A stretch of 9,409 bases of DNA from Sphingobacteriales bacterium (GTDB lineage Bacteria > Bacteroidota > Bacteroidia > Chitinophagales > Chitinophagaceae): the NCBI GenBank assembly GCA_004294195.1, contig REAQ01000009.1, positions 1 through 9,409 of the forward strand, given 5' to 3'. Position 1 is the first letter of the stretch; each line of letters begins with the position of its first letter. This document shows, piece after piece, positions 1 to 7,746 of this stretch. The notes under the pieces were generated by a model, which had not been told where the DNA came from, did no database searches, and saw nothing but the letters and a program-made list of their open reading frames with translations. A program made the position numbers and the translations under genes.

Positions 1-1034
1 ACAAGATCAGCAAATTCCTGCCTGATTATCCAAAGGGCGACAGCATCACCATCCACATGTTGCTCAACCATACTTCCGGTATTAAAAACTATACCTCCAT
101 ACCCGGCATGTGGCAGAGCCTGCACTATAAATATTCTACGGACAGCCTGATCAATACCTTTAAAAATAAGCCCTTGGATTTCTCACCCGGTAAAGGTTGG
201 AATTATAGCAACAGTGGCTACATTCTGCTGGGTAAGATCATCGAGAAAGTGTCTGGCAAAAGATACCGGACCTATTTGCGCGAACAGATCGTCCAGCGCA
301 TCGGACTAAAAAATACGGACCTGGAACAAACAGACTCCGTGTATGAAAAACAGGTGAAAGGATATTTTTATAATATGGGTCGATGGGCTCCCGCCGGATT
401 CATAGAGCCTGATAATGCATGGGCCGCCGGATCAATCCTTTCCACTCCGGAAGATCTTTCTATCTGGATCAAGGCGCTCTATGAACATAAGGTGCTCTCT
501 GCGGAAGAAACTAAAAAAATGCTGACGCCGGAAAACCCGCTCACGAAGAATTATGCGTATGGGATTGAATCAGACAGTCTGCTCCAGCATCCCCGGATCT
601 GGCACAATGGTGGTATCCATGGTTTCTCCTCTTACCTCGCCTATTATCCAAAGGAAGACATGACCATTGTTTGTCTGAGCAACAATGAATACTTCGTCAT
701 TGATCGTCTTGGAACCGCATTGGGTAAGATCATGTATGGCGAGAAAATTGATCCACCTTACATTCCCAAGGCAGTGAAGATCGATCCGGAGATCCTGGAA
801 AAATACACGGGCAAATACAAAACCAACTTTGGCAAGATGGAGCTGGTGGCCAATGGCGGAAAACTCTATCGGCGAGTGGAAGACTCCGGTGATCTTGAGC
901 TCAAGCCTGAATCAAATACCCGCTTTTTCTATGCTGATGGTTCAGACCGGTTTGTTGTTTTTGAAGGTACCGCACCTAATTTTAAATCATACCTGATCTC
1001 CGGCGGACAAAAAATTGAACTCATCAAAGAATAA
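1..1034 (+). CDS. Serine hydrolase, class C beta-lactamase/PBP family (N terminus missing)
   Basis: The frame is open to the left edge from base 3, so the gene starts outside the window and the ATG at 57 is internal. The visible part is the C-terminal two thirds of an S12-type serine hydrolase. It has the LLNHTSGI stretch typical of the family (57-80), the second catalytic motif Tyr-Ser-Asn (204-212, context WNYSNSGYILLG), and the third motif His-Asn-Gly-Gly (603-614), which replaces the KTG of true beta-lactamases. The nucleophile motif SxxK must lie upstream and cannot be checked. After the catalytic domain, about 90 residues beginning near LEKYTGKY resemble the small beta-barrel domain (DUF3471-like) often attached to these enzymes. 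Such proteins are usually periplasmic or lipoprotein esterases, D-aminopeptidases or peptidoglycan-acting enzymes, and the substrate cannot be told here. The stop codon lies 3 bp from the end of the convergent DUF502 gene. Confidence 0.9.
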   Translation, partial: KISKFLPDYPKGDSITIHMLLNHTSGIKNYTSIPGMWQSLHYKYSTDSLINTFKNKPLDFSPGKGWNYSNSGYILLGKIIEKVSGKRYRTYLREQIVQRIGLKNTDLEQTDSVYEKQVKGYFYNMGRWAPAGFIEPDNAWAAGSILSTPEDLSIWIKALYEHKVLSAEETKKMLTPENPLTKNYAYGIESDSLLQHPRIWHNGGIHGFSSYLAYYPKEDMTIVCLSNNEYFVIDRLGTALGKIMYGEKIDPPYIPKAVKIDPEILEKYTGKYKTNFGKMELVANGGKLYRRVEDSGDLELKPESNTRFFYADGSDRFVVFEGTAPNFKSYLISGGQKIELIKE

Positions 1035-1037
1035 ATA

Positions 1038-1604
1038 TCAGGACAGAAGATTTTTACCATTGTGCATGATTGCTTGTTTGAATACTTTCTCAGAAGTGCT
1101 CAGAATGGTAACCTGCTGTTCAGGAACAACCCAAATTTCTCCGGTGTTTGTATCCGGTGCACTCGGAATATATATCACACAAGAATTTTCGAAACGATCT
1201 GTTAGAAAGCCAGGCCTCGAAACATCGCCAACCCGCACCAATACTGGCGGACGATGATCTGTTTTTTGCATTACCTTTTCCTCCATTTTTACTTTATAAT
1301 TAATATACCCTGGGATGAACTGCAGCACATTTTCATCCAACCAGTTCCTGAATTGTGACACCTTGGAGATCTTAACCAGCAGACCAGACAGATAGACCAA
1401 CGTAATGATGATAAGGGATGTAGCTATGGATACTGCGCCAATATGACCAATCGATGGCAAGCCAAGGAATTTGGCCAAACTTGCCCCAAAACCAGTAAGC
1501 TTCGCATATAAATTCTGAATGATCACCACCATTACAAAAGCCGGTATCAGGAAGAGAATGCCCGAAGTCACTGTTGTTCTGACATGCTGGAGAAATTTAT
1601 TCAT
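1038..1604 (-). CDS. DUF502 family membrane protein
   Basis: The product has 188 residues, close to the usual size of about 200 for DUF502. Two hydrophobic segments are visible at about residues 12-33 (with the family-typical GILFLIPAF) and 56-77. A soluble C-terminal domain follows. It contains the family features Pro-Gly-Tyr/Ile near residue 98, a PPVLVRVGD-like strand, VIYIPSAPDTNTGE and WVVPEQQV, and ends in the usual EKVFKQAIMHNGK helix. The protein is predicted to sit in the inner membrane. No biochemical role is established for the family, and none can be inferred from the neighbours. The ATG at 1604 puts the basic N terminus (MNKFLQHVRTT) directly before the first membrane segment. 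The gene is monocistronic within the window: it converges with the serine hydrolase on its 3' side and diverges from the isomerase-like gene on its 5' side. A sequence read on the minus strand as TACCTTTC (1619-1626) loosely resembles the Bacteroidota -7 box TAnnTTTG, but no TTTG box stands at the right distance. Confidence 0.85.
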   Translation of the reverse strand: MNKFLQHVRTTVTSGILFLIPAFVMVVIIQNLYAKLTGFGASLAKFLGLPSIGHIGAVSIATSLIIITLVYLSGLLVKISKVSQFRNWLDENVLQFIPGYINYKVKMEEKVMQKTDHRPPVLVRVGDVSRPGFLTDRFENSCVIYIPSAPDTNTGEIWVVPEQQVTILSTSEKVFKQAIMHNGKNLLS

Positions 1605-1714
1605 ACCACTGGTTTGCGGAAAGGTATCTATTTCGTATCGGCTTTAAAAGATTCCTGCTACTACCCCTGTTTCAATTCATAAACCAACGTACATTCATAC
1701 CAATACATACTGTG
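1605..1714. promoter_or_regulatory. Divergent intergenic region, presumed promoters for both flanking genes
   Basis: These 110 bp separate the start of the minus-strand DUF502 gene from the start of the plus-strand isomerase-like gene. Both genes must therefore be transcribed from here or from inside a neighbour. I looked for the Bacteroidota promoter pattern (TTTG, about 19 bases, TAnnTTTG) in both directions. Only partial matches were found: TACCTTTC read on the minus strand at 1619-1626, and a TTTC/TACATTCA pairing upstream of the plus-strand gene with too short a spacer. No operator-like palindrome stands out. The call rests on gene orientation rather than a recognised promoter. Confidence 0.4.
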
Positions 1715-2533
1715 ATGAAAAAACTTATCCTTCTGATAGCATTGGTCAGCTTCGTTCGGGTAGCGGGCCAGGATATTGGTGTACAACTGTATTCCTTCCG
1801 GCATCAGTTTGAAAAAGACATACCGGGTACGCTGGACAAGATCAAAGCGATGGGCATCACCAAACTGGAAGGCGGCGGCAGTTACGGGCTCACCCAGCCG
1901 GAATTCAAGAATATGCTGGAAGCGCGGAAAATGAAAGTGATCAGCGTGGGTGCAGATTATAATCAATTGAAAACAGACTTGCAATCCATCATCGGTAATG
2001 CCAAGGCCTATGGCGCCAAATACGTAGTCTGCTTCTGGATCCCGCACAATGGCGCTTTCACCCTAGACAATGCCCGCGAGGCCGTGGAGGTATTCAATAA
2101 CGCAGGAAAGATCCTGAAAGACAATGGCCTTAACTTTTGCTACCATCCCCATGGTTATGAATTTGGCGCCTGGGAAAACGGTGACCTGTTTGATTATCTG
2201 CTGACTAAATCCAATCCGGCATATGTCAATTTTGAGATGGATGTGTTCTGGATCAAACAACCCGGCAAGGATCCTGTGGCCCTACTCGAAAAATATTCTG
2301 GCAGATTCCCCTTGATGCACCTGAAAGATCGCAAGCCCGGAACGCCCAACAGCCAGGACGGACACGCAGACGTGGAATCCAATGTGGTCCTGGGCCAGGG
2401 CGATGTGGGTATTGCCGCCATCATGAAAGTGGCGAAGAAACATGGTGTAAAACATTTCTTCATCGAGGATGAATCCTCTCGTTCTCTGGAACAAGTGCCC
2501 GTAAGCCTGAGCTTTCTGAAAAATTTAAAATAA
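1715..2533 (+). CDS. Exported sugar phosphate isomerase/epimerase-like TIM-barrel protein
   Basis: The product has 272 residues and belongs to the xylose isomerase-like / AP endonuclease family 2 TIM-barrel superfamily. After a signal peptide (about residues 1-19, MKKLILLIALVSF with a likely cut around AGQ) the barrel starts with the characteristic IGVQLYSFR strand. Family motifs follow in order: LEGGG (51-55), YHPHGYEF (143-150), FEMDVFW (173-179), MHLKD (201-205), a GQGD loop near 228 and FIEDE (249-253). By family analogy the divalent metal would be held by Glu149, Asp176, His202 and Glu251; this is inferred from motif position. Related proteins act as isomerases, epimerases or 3-keto-sugar enzymes on carbohydrates, usually of unknown specificity. 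The signal peptide places this one in the periplasm or envelope. I prefer the ATG at 1715 to the GTG at 1712 because ATG is the commoner start and the signal peptide is unchanged. The next serine hydrolase begins 9 bp after the stop, so the two are probably co-transcribed. Confidence 0.88.
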   Translation: MKKLILLIALVSFVRVAGQDIGVQLYSFRHQFEKDIPGTLDKIKAMGITKLEGGGSYGLTQPEFKNMLEARKMKVISVGADYNQLKTDLQSIIGNAKAYGAKYVVCFWIPHNGAFTLDNAREAVEVFNNAGKILKDNGLNFCYHPHGYEFGAWENGDLFDYLLTKSNPAYVNFEMDVFWIKQPGKDPVALLEKYSGRFPLMHLKDRKPGTPNSQDGHADVESNVVLGQGDVGIAAIMKVAKKHGVKHFFIEDESSRSLEQVPVSLSFLKNLK

Positions 2534-2542
2534 GGTACGCTG

Positions 2543-4069
2543 ATGAAGTGCAGATCAATGCTCACTGTAGCGATGTTCATGGCAACATCGCTCCCCGTTT
2601 TTGCGCAGTACAAGCCTGCTACCATACCACAAACAAACCAAACCGCATCGGTACTGCAACATAAAGCGGTAGTGGACAGCATCATCCTGAAATATGCGCG
2701 CGAAAATCACATGCCGGGCATTGCTTACGGACTGGTGATGAATGGCGAACTGATCTATACTAACTATCAGGGCTACACGAACCTGGCGAATAAAACATCG
2801 GTGGATGCATCCTCTGCATTCCGGATCGCGTCCATGACCAAGAGCTTCGCAGCCATGGGTATTCTCATCTTACGGGACCAGGGTAAACTCAGCCTGGATG
2901 ATCCCGCGTCAAAGTACATCCCGGAGATGAGGCAAACCAAATATCTCACTAGTGATGCACCTGCTATCACCATCCGGGACCTGATGACACACCGCGCAGG
3001 ATTTCCGGAAGACAATCCGTATGGCGATAGGCAACTGGCAGACACCGATGCTGAACTGATGCAATTAATGAAAGAGAATCCCTCTTTTTCCAACGCACCG
3101 GGTCTTCAATATGAATACAGCAATCTTGGATTTGCCTTGTTGGGAACCGTCATCAAAAACGTTTCTGGCCAATCCTATCAACAGTTCATCGATCAAAATA
3201 TTTTCAAGCCCCTTGGCATGAACAACACGTATTGGGAATATACAAAAGTACCTCCTCAACAGTTGGCGCATGGGTACCGATGGATCGATGAGAATTGGAA
3301 AGAAGAAGCGATGCTGAAAGACGGATCTTGGGGAGCGATGGGCGGACTGATCACCACCGTAGAAGACTTTTCAAAATACATGAAACTGCACCTGCAGGCA
3401 TGGCCCATCCGTGACGGTAAAGAAACGGGACCATTAAAGAGAAGTTCCATCCGGGAGATGCACCAGCTCTGGAACTTCAATACAATCAATCCAAGGTTGA
3501 ACAATAAAAATTGCGCAGCAGCAACAGGCTACGGCTATGGCTTAGGTATCACCAGGGATTGCAAGGGGAACATCTATGTTGCGCACAGTGGCGGACTTCC
3601 CGGATTCGGATCCAGCTGGATGATCAAACCTAATTACAATATCGGCATTGTGATCATGAGCAATCGCACCTATTCACCCGTGTCGAGATTGTCTTTACCC
3701 ATCCTTGATTCTCTTGTTGTACTTGCAGGATTACAACCCTACGGGTTGCCAGCTTCTGCTATCCTTGAACAAAGGAAATCACAGCTGATGGCCATCCTTC
3801 CAGAATGGAAAAATGCCGAGCAACAAAACATTTTTGCAGAGAATTTTTTCCCTGACAACCCGATTGGCATGTTGCGTCAACAGTCCAGGGAATTGTTTGC
3901 AAAGGCCGGCACCATCAAAGAAGTAAAGTCGATGAAGCCGGAAAATAATCTTCGCGGGAGTTTTGATGTCATTTGTGAAAATGCAACGCTAAGAATCTCT
4001 TTCACCTTGAGCCCGGAACATGATCCCAAGATTCAGGAGTATCGAATCACAGAAATAAAAAATCAATAA
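2543..4069 (+). CDS. Exported serine hydrolase, class C beta-lactamase/PBP family, with C-terminal accessory domain
   Basis: The product has 508 residues with a signal peptide at about 1-22 (LPVFAQ, likely cut after Ala21 or Gln22). All three S12-family catalytic motifs are present: the nucleophile motif Ser97-Met-Thr-Lys100 in RIASMTKSFAAMG, Tyr192-Ser-Asn194 in YEYSNLGFALLG, and His348-Ser-Gly-Gly351 in VAHSGGLPGFGS. An active serine enzyme in the periplasm is expected. HSGG in place of KTG is usual for esterases, D-aminopeptidases and similar enzymes in this family, so beta-lactam resistance should not be assumed. The catalytic domain ends near residue 390. About 110 further residues form a separate domain (FAENFFPDN, then a beta-rich end with LRGSFDVICENA) that resembles a small cone-type substrate or lid domain; I cannot name it with confidence. 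The ATG at 2543 follows the isomerase-like gene by 9 bp, with only a weak AAGG ribosome-binding sequence. The last 7 bases overlap the end of the convergent E1 gene. This protein is a distant paralogue of the truncated hydrolase at the left edge. Confidence 0.92.
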   Translation: MKCRSMLTVAMFMATSLPVFAQYKPATIPQTNQTASVLQHKAVVDSIILKYARENHMPGIAYGLVMNGELIYTNYQGYTNLANKTSVDASSAFRIASMTKSFAAMGILILRDQGKLSLDDPASKYIPEMRQTKYLTSDAPAITIRDLMTHRAGFPEDNPYGDRQLADTDAELMQLMKENPSFSNAPGLQYEYSNLGFALLGTVIKNVSGQSYQQFIDQNIFKPLGMNNTYWEYTKVPPQQLAHGYRWIDENWKEEAMLKDGSWGAMGGLITTVEDFSKYMKLHLQAWPIRDGKETGPLKRSSIREMHQLWNFNTINPRLNNKNCAAATGYGYGLGITRDCKGNIYVAHSGGLPGFGSSWMIKPNYNIGIVIMSNRTYSPVSRLSLPILDSLVVLAGLQPYGLPASAILEQRKSQLMAILPEWKNAEQQNIFAENFFPDNPIGMLRQQSRELFAKAGTIKEVKSMKPENNLRGSFDVICENATLRISFTLSPEHDPKIQEYRITEIKNQ

Positions 4070-6060
4070 GCCAGAAGATCCTGTATCGTTGCCTCTAACC
4101 GATATTTTGCCAGGAACTGACGTTCCAATGCCATATTAAATGGAACAGGTGTATCCAAAGAAGCACATCGTTTCACAGGTGCATCCAGCATTGAAAAGCA
4201 ATGCTCTCCAATCCACGCAGCAATCTCTCCGCCAATACCACCGGTAAGGGTATCCTCGTGTAAAACAAGCACACGGCCCGTTCTTTTTACTGCCGCCCTG
4301 ATGGCTTCATAATCCAAAGGCAACAGGGTCCTTAGATCCAAAATATCAATGGAGAGTTCCGGATGCTCAGATGCATAGTCTTCTGCCCAGATCACGCCGG
4401 CACCATAGGTGATGATGCTGAGATCATCGCCAGACAATACATGCCTGGCCTTGCCGATCTCTACTTCATAATATCCTGTGGGCACCTGACCGGAGATGCT
4501 TCTATACAAAGCCTTGTGTTCAAAAAAGATGACGGGATTGGGATCATTGATAGCAGCGATCATCAATCCTTTTGCATCAAAAGGTGAAGATGGGTACACC
4601 ACTTTCAATCCAGGAGTATGAGTGAACCATGCCTCGTTGCTCTGGGAATGGAATGGCCCTGCGCCAACACCTGCACCTGTTGGCATACGCACCACCACGT
4701 CTGCGTTCTGTCCCCATCGGTAGTGGATCTTCGCGAGATTATTGACGATCTGGTTCAGGCCCACGGAAACGAAATCCGCAAACTGCATCTCCACCATAGA
4801 TTTATATCCTTCAAGGCTCAAGCCCAATGCAGCACCCAGGATCGAACTTTCACATAAGGGCGTATTCCTGACGCGCGCTTTACCATATCGCTCTACAAAT
4901 CCTTCCGTTACTTTAAAGGCCCCACCATACTCTGCAATGTCTTGCCCCATCAACACCAGATTTGGATGCTGCTGCATACTTTGATCAAGGCCCGAAGTGA
5001 TGGCATTCACGAAACGCGTTTGTTCCAAATCCTCCCGGAATCGGAGGTCTTCATGATCTAGTTTGTTTGAACTTACAGGCACTGGTGCATATACATCACC
5101 CATTTCTTCTTCTACATCGGGTTGACATTCCTCACCCGCAAAACCGAGTGCCAACTCATCTTCAATATGCTTACGTGTTTCTTCTTTGATCGCTTCGATC
5201 TCCTCTGCCGAAAGAATCTGCTTCAGCGCGAGATAGGTCTCAAAATTCTGCACAGGATCACGTTGCCCCCACAATTCAAACAATTCCTTGGGTACGTACT
5301 TCACACCGCTGGCTTCTTCATGCCCCCGCATACGGAATGTCATACATTCAATCAGGTATGGCTTCTGGTTCTTGATGCAGTACTCGCGCACGCCTTTTAG
5401 AGTATCCAGTACCGTTAGGATATTATTTCCATCGATCTGCACACCTTGCATTCCATATCCCTTTGCCCTGTCCACCAGGCTCTCACAACGATATTGTTCA
5501 GATACGGGCGTGCTTAACCCGTATCCATTATTCTCAACAATAAAAATCACAGGAAGATCCCATACGGCCGCCACGTTCAGGGCTTCATGAAAATCCCCTT
5601 CCGATGTGCCGCCATCTCCGGTAAATGCAAGCGATACTTTGTCTTTACTGGCCAATTTATATGCCAACGAAACGCCGTCAGCTATGGCGAGTTGCGGACC
5701 AAGATGGGAAATCATCCCACAGACATGATGCTCCTTTGCGCCAAAATGAAAACTGCGTTCACGGCCCTTACTGTAGCCGTCTTTGCTGCCCTGCCACTGC
5801 CTGAACAAACTGTGCAGGGGCATTCCCCTCGTAGTAAATACGCCCAGGTTGCGATGCAAGGGCATAATCCATTCATCCTGCTCCAGCGCCATCGTTGCGC
5901 CTACGGCAATGGCTTCCTGCCCAATTCCACTGAACCACTTGGAGATCCTGCCCTGCCTTAACAATACAAGCATCTTCTCTTCAATCATTCTCGGCGTAAG
6001 CATACGCCGGTATATATCGACGAGCTGAACATGGGTCAGTTCTTTCCTGTCGTAAATCAT
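4063..6060 (-). CDS. 2-oxoacid dehydrogenase E1, fused alpha and beta subunits (branched-chain type)
   Basis: This 665-residue protein carries both halves of a thiamine-diphosphate E1, which are separate subunits in many bacteria. The alpha part covers about residues 1-310. It has GIGQEA (45-50), the diphosphate-binding motif Gly148-Asp-Gly150 to Asn177-Asn178, and the MRGHEEASG loop with the conserved active-site His247. An acidic, low-complexity linker (about 310-340) leads to the beta part. There the cofactor-activating Glu404 lies in NTPLCESSI, followed by GPFHSQSNEAWF with His471, then HTPGLKVVYPS and the C-terminal transketolase-like domain (about 540-665). The enzyme decarboxylates a 2-oxoacid and transfers the acyl group to a lipoylated E2. 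Fused E1s of this kind in Bacteroidota are usually annotated as 2-oxoisovalerate (branched-chain) dehydrogenase, which supplies acyl-CoA for energy and iso-fatty acids; pyruvate or acetoin types remain possible. No E2 or E3 gene is visible. The start lies 3 bp after the holin-like gene's stop, suggesting translational coupling. Confidence 0.92.
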   Translation of the reverse strand: MIYDRKELTHVQLVDIYRRMLTPRMIEEKMLVLLRQGRISKWFSGIGQEAIAVGATMALEQDEWIMPLHRNLGVFTTRGMPLHSLFRQWQGSKDGYSKGRERSFHFGAKEHHVCGMISHLGPQLAIADGVSLAYKLASKDKVSLAFTGDGGTSEGDFHEALNVAAVWDLPVIFIVENNGYGLSTPVSEQYRCESLVDRAKGYGMQGVQIDGNNILTVLDTLKGVREYCIKNQKPYLIECMTFRMRGHEEASGVKYVPKELFELWGQRDPVQNFETYLALKQILSAEEIEAIKEETRKHIEDELALGFAGEECQPDVEEEMGDVYAPVPVSSNKLDHEDLRFREDLEQTRFVNAITSGLDQSMQQHPNLVLMGQDIAEYGGAFKVTEGFVERYGKARVRNTPLCESSILGAALGLSLEGYKSMVEMQFADFVSVGLNQIVNNLAKIHYRWGQNADVVVRMPTGAGVGAGPFHSQSNEAWFTHTPGLKVVYPSSPFDAKGLMIAAINDPNPVIFFEHKALYRSISGQVPTGYYEVEIGKARHVLSGDDLSIITYGAGVIWAEDYASEHPELSIDILDLRTLLPLDYEAIRAAVKRTGRVLVLHEDTLTGGIGGEIAAWIGEHCFSMLDAPVKRCASLDTPVPFNMALERQFLAKYRLEATIQDLLAY

Positions 6061-6063
6061 GCA

Positions 6064-6405
6064 CTATTTTTTTTGTCCGGCCCCGTAAAGGATCGATGAC
6101 ACGATCGATAAAAGAATACTAAAGAGCAACGCCCACCAAAATCCATCCACTTTAAATCCGCCTACCAGCTTACTGCCCAGCATGATGATCAACGCATTGA
6201 TCACCAGCAAAAACAATCCGAGTGTAACAATAGTGATAGGCAAAGTAAGCACCACAAGGATTGGCTTAACAATGGCGTTGAGAATCGCCAGCACAACAGC
6301 CAGGATCAATGCCGTGGTGAACTTATCAATATGGATGCCGGACAAAATATACGTGAGTCCGTACGCAACCAATGCCGTAATCAAAATGCGAATGATAAAG
6401 TTCAT
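6064..6405 (-). CDS. Small four-helix membrane protein, phage holin 4 / YvlD-like family
   Basis: The product has 113 residues and is almost entirely hydrophobic, with four predicted membrane segments at about 3-22, 31-50, 54-76 and 89-108. The stretch ILNAIVKPILVVLTLP followed by TLGLFLLVINALIIML is the family signature (Phage_holin_4_2, often annotated 'phage holin family protein' or YvlD-like). The family name reflects sequence similarity only: no endolysin, spanin or other phage gene is nearby, so this is most likely a chromosomal inner-membrane protein of unknown role. It lies 30 bp after the inactive M16 gene and 3 bp before the E1 gene, within the same minus-strand run. The gene ends in eight consecutive A residues on the coding strand, encoding part of the terminal Gln-Lys-Lys, then a TAG stop. 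This stop is in frame with the E1 start. Confidence 0.87.
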   Translation of the reverse strand: MNFIIRILITALVAYGLTYILSGIHIDKFTTALILAVVLAILNAIVKPILVVLTLPITIVTLGLFLLVINALIIMLGSKLVGGFKVDGFWWALLFSILLSIVSSILYGAGQKK

Positions 6406-6435
6406 GGCTTGTGATTATTTATTCGATATTCAATA

Positions 6436-7746
6436 TTACACTACAATCAACTCATAAAAGTCTTCCTCCTTCAACCAAACCTGGGCCAAGGCCTGGATCT
6501 TTTCAGGGGTCACCTTTTTGATCTTGTCCATAGCTGTATAAAAGTAGTCATCCGGAAGATCATTCAGGATGATATTCTTCCATCGCCCAATAATATGAAA
6601 AGGACCATCGAGATCACCCAATACTGAACCGATCAGGTAGTTCTTCACCAGCAGCAGCTCATCTTCATCCACCCTTTCCTCTCTTAATATCTTCATCTCT
6701 TTATATACCTCACTGATCGTTGCTTCGCAAACATCCTTTCCGGCTTCCGTGGAGATCATCCATGTACCCGCGTGCATGTGGTTCTGGAAATAACTGTGAA
6801 TGCCATAGGTATATCCTTTGTCTTCCCGGATATTGCTCATCAGCCTCGATCCAAAAAATCCGCCAAACAATGTATTCAGTACCTGTGCTTCCGGAAAGTC
6901 AGGATGTGTGCGGGTCAGGAACGGCCTCGCCATCCTTACGGCGCCTTGCACACCATTGGGATCATTGCTGATCCGATATTTCTTGTCTATTGCCGGCACC
7001 TCAGCGTGCACGCGCGAAGCCAGTGCATGTTTACCCATCGGCAAATGACCAAACTGCGTATTCAATTGCTGAAACAAATCGGAAGGAAGAATGCCCGCCA
7101 CAAAAATCACACACTTCCCGTGCTGATAATAGGCATGGTGAAATTCTGCGATGGCTCCCCGTTCCAGCTGATCATAGGTTGATCCAAAGGCGTATCGGCC
7201 ATAAGGATGCTCGTACCCAAACAAATATTCATCGATCTTACGATTGGCCACAAAATCACACTTTTTCAAATTCACTTCCAGCTTCTGCTTAAGGTTCTGC
7301 TTGTATAACTCAAGCTCTGATTCCGGAAAAACAGATTCATTGATCAACTCTGCCACAACGGGCAATAACGAAGACAAATGCCTCGTGAGTGTATGCAGGG
7401 TGATATTGGCCGTTTCATTGTAACAATTCCTATTGAGGTAAGCACCGTAGAAATCAAAATGCTCACTGATCTCAAATGCTGATTTTGTTTTTGTACCATT
7501 CTTGATGAGGTAGTTGGTCACTGCAGCAAGACCATTCTGCTCTTCCCACCAGTTGCCGGCATAGAAAACCCATTCCATTTGCAGCACTTCCTCGGTACCG
7601 GCATGTACAGCGTATACATCTATCCCGTTGTCTAACGTAAACTTTTCATAGGGCTTGAGGGTGAGTTGAAAATCGATGGCATCCTTGATGGGTGGCGCCA
7701 ACTTTCTATTCAGCCCTTTTTTATCTCTAGTAGTTGTTGTACTCAT
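6436..7746 (-). CDS. M16 family protein lacking the zinc site (probable non-catalytic partner subunit)
   Basis: This 436-residue protein has the M16 (insulinase/mitochondrial processing peptidase-like) fold of two similar halves. The N-terminal half starts around FTLDNGIDVYAVHAG. Where active members have HxxEH inside a GLAHxxEHxxFKGT-like helix, this protein reads GLAAVTNYLIKNGT, so the motif positions are Ala75-Val-Thr-Asn-Tyr79 and no zinc can be bound (7510-7524). The C-terminal half is well conserved and keeps the Arg307/Tyr314 pair in NIREDKGYTYG, which in M16 enzymes helps position the substrate. Its start codon overlaps the stop of the upstream active M16 gene in an ATGA (7743-7746), a typical arrangement for equimolar partners. 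No signal peptide or membrane segment is visible, so a cytoplasmic location is expected. The N terminus (MSTTTTRDKKGLNRK) is a polar extension. It is inferred to complete the active site of the partner subunit. Confidence 0.9.
   Translation of the reverse strand: MSTTTTRDKKGLNRKLAPPIKDAIDFQLTLKPYEKFTLDNGIDVYAVHAGTEEVLQMEWVFYAGNWWEEQNGLAAVTNYLIKNGTKTKSAFEISEHFDFYGAYLNRNCYNETANITLHTLTRHLSSLLPVVAELINESVFPESELELYKQNLKQKLEVNLKKCDFVANRKIDEYLFGYEHPYGRYAFGSTYDQLERGAIAEFHHAYYQHGKCVIFVAGILPSDLFQQLNTQFGHLPMGKHALASRVHAEVPAIDKKYRISNDPNGVQGAVRMARPFLTRTHPDFPEAQVLNTLFGGFFGSRLMSNIREDKGYTYGIHSYFQNHMHAGTWMISTEAGKDVCEATISEVYKEMKILREERVDEDELLLVKNYLIGSVLGDLDGPFHIIGRWKNIILNDLPDDYFYTAMDKIKKVTPEKIQALAQVWLKEEDFYELIVV

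Noticed and set aside
2194..2685. A 163-codon open frame on the minus strand across the isomerase/hydrolase junction
   Set aside because: It lies antisense to two well-supported genes, its translation is rich in Cys, Ser and Thr without any recognisable domain, and it has no plausible start context.
2543..4069. A beta-lactam resistance gene
   Set aside because: The fold is beta-lactamase-like, but the third motif is HSGG rather than KTG and the extra C-terminal domain fits the broader esterase/peptidase group.
5587..5961. A 124-codon open frame on the plus strand inside the E1 gene
   Set aside because: It is antisense to the highly conserved thiamine-diphosphate-binding region. The openness follows from codon bias of the real gene.
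6064..6405. A prophage remnant, suggested by the holin family name
   Set aside because: No endolysin, structural gene, integrase or attachment site is nearby, and proteins of this family are common as ordinary chromosomal membrane proteins.
6426..6436. An 11-base palindrome ATATT-C-AATAT just after the inactive M16 gene
   Set aside because: It is too short and AT-only to support an operator or terminator call, and no T-run follows. Such palindromes are frequent by chance in AT-rich spacers.
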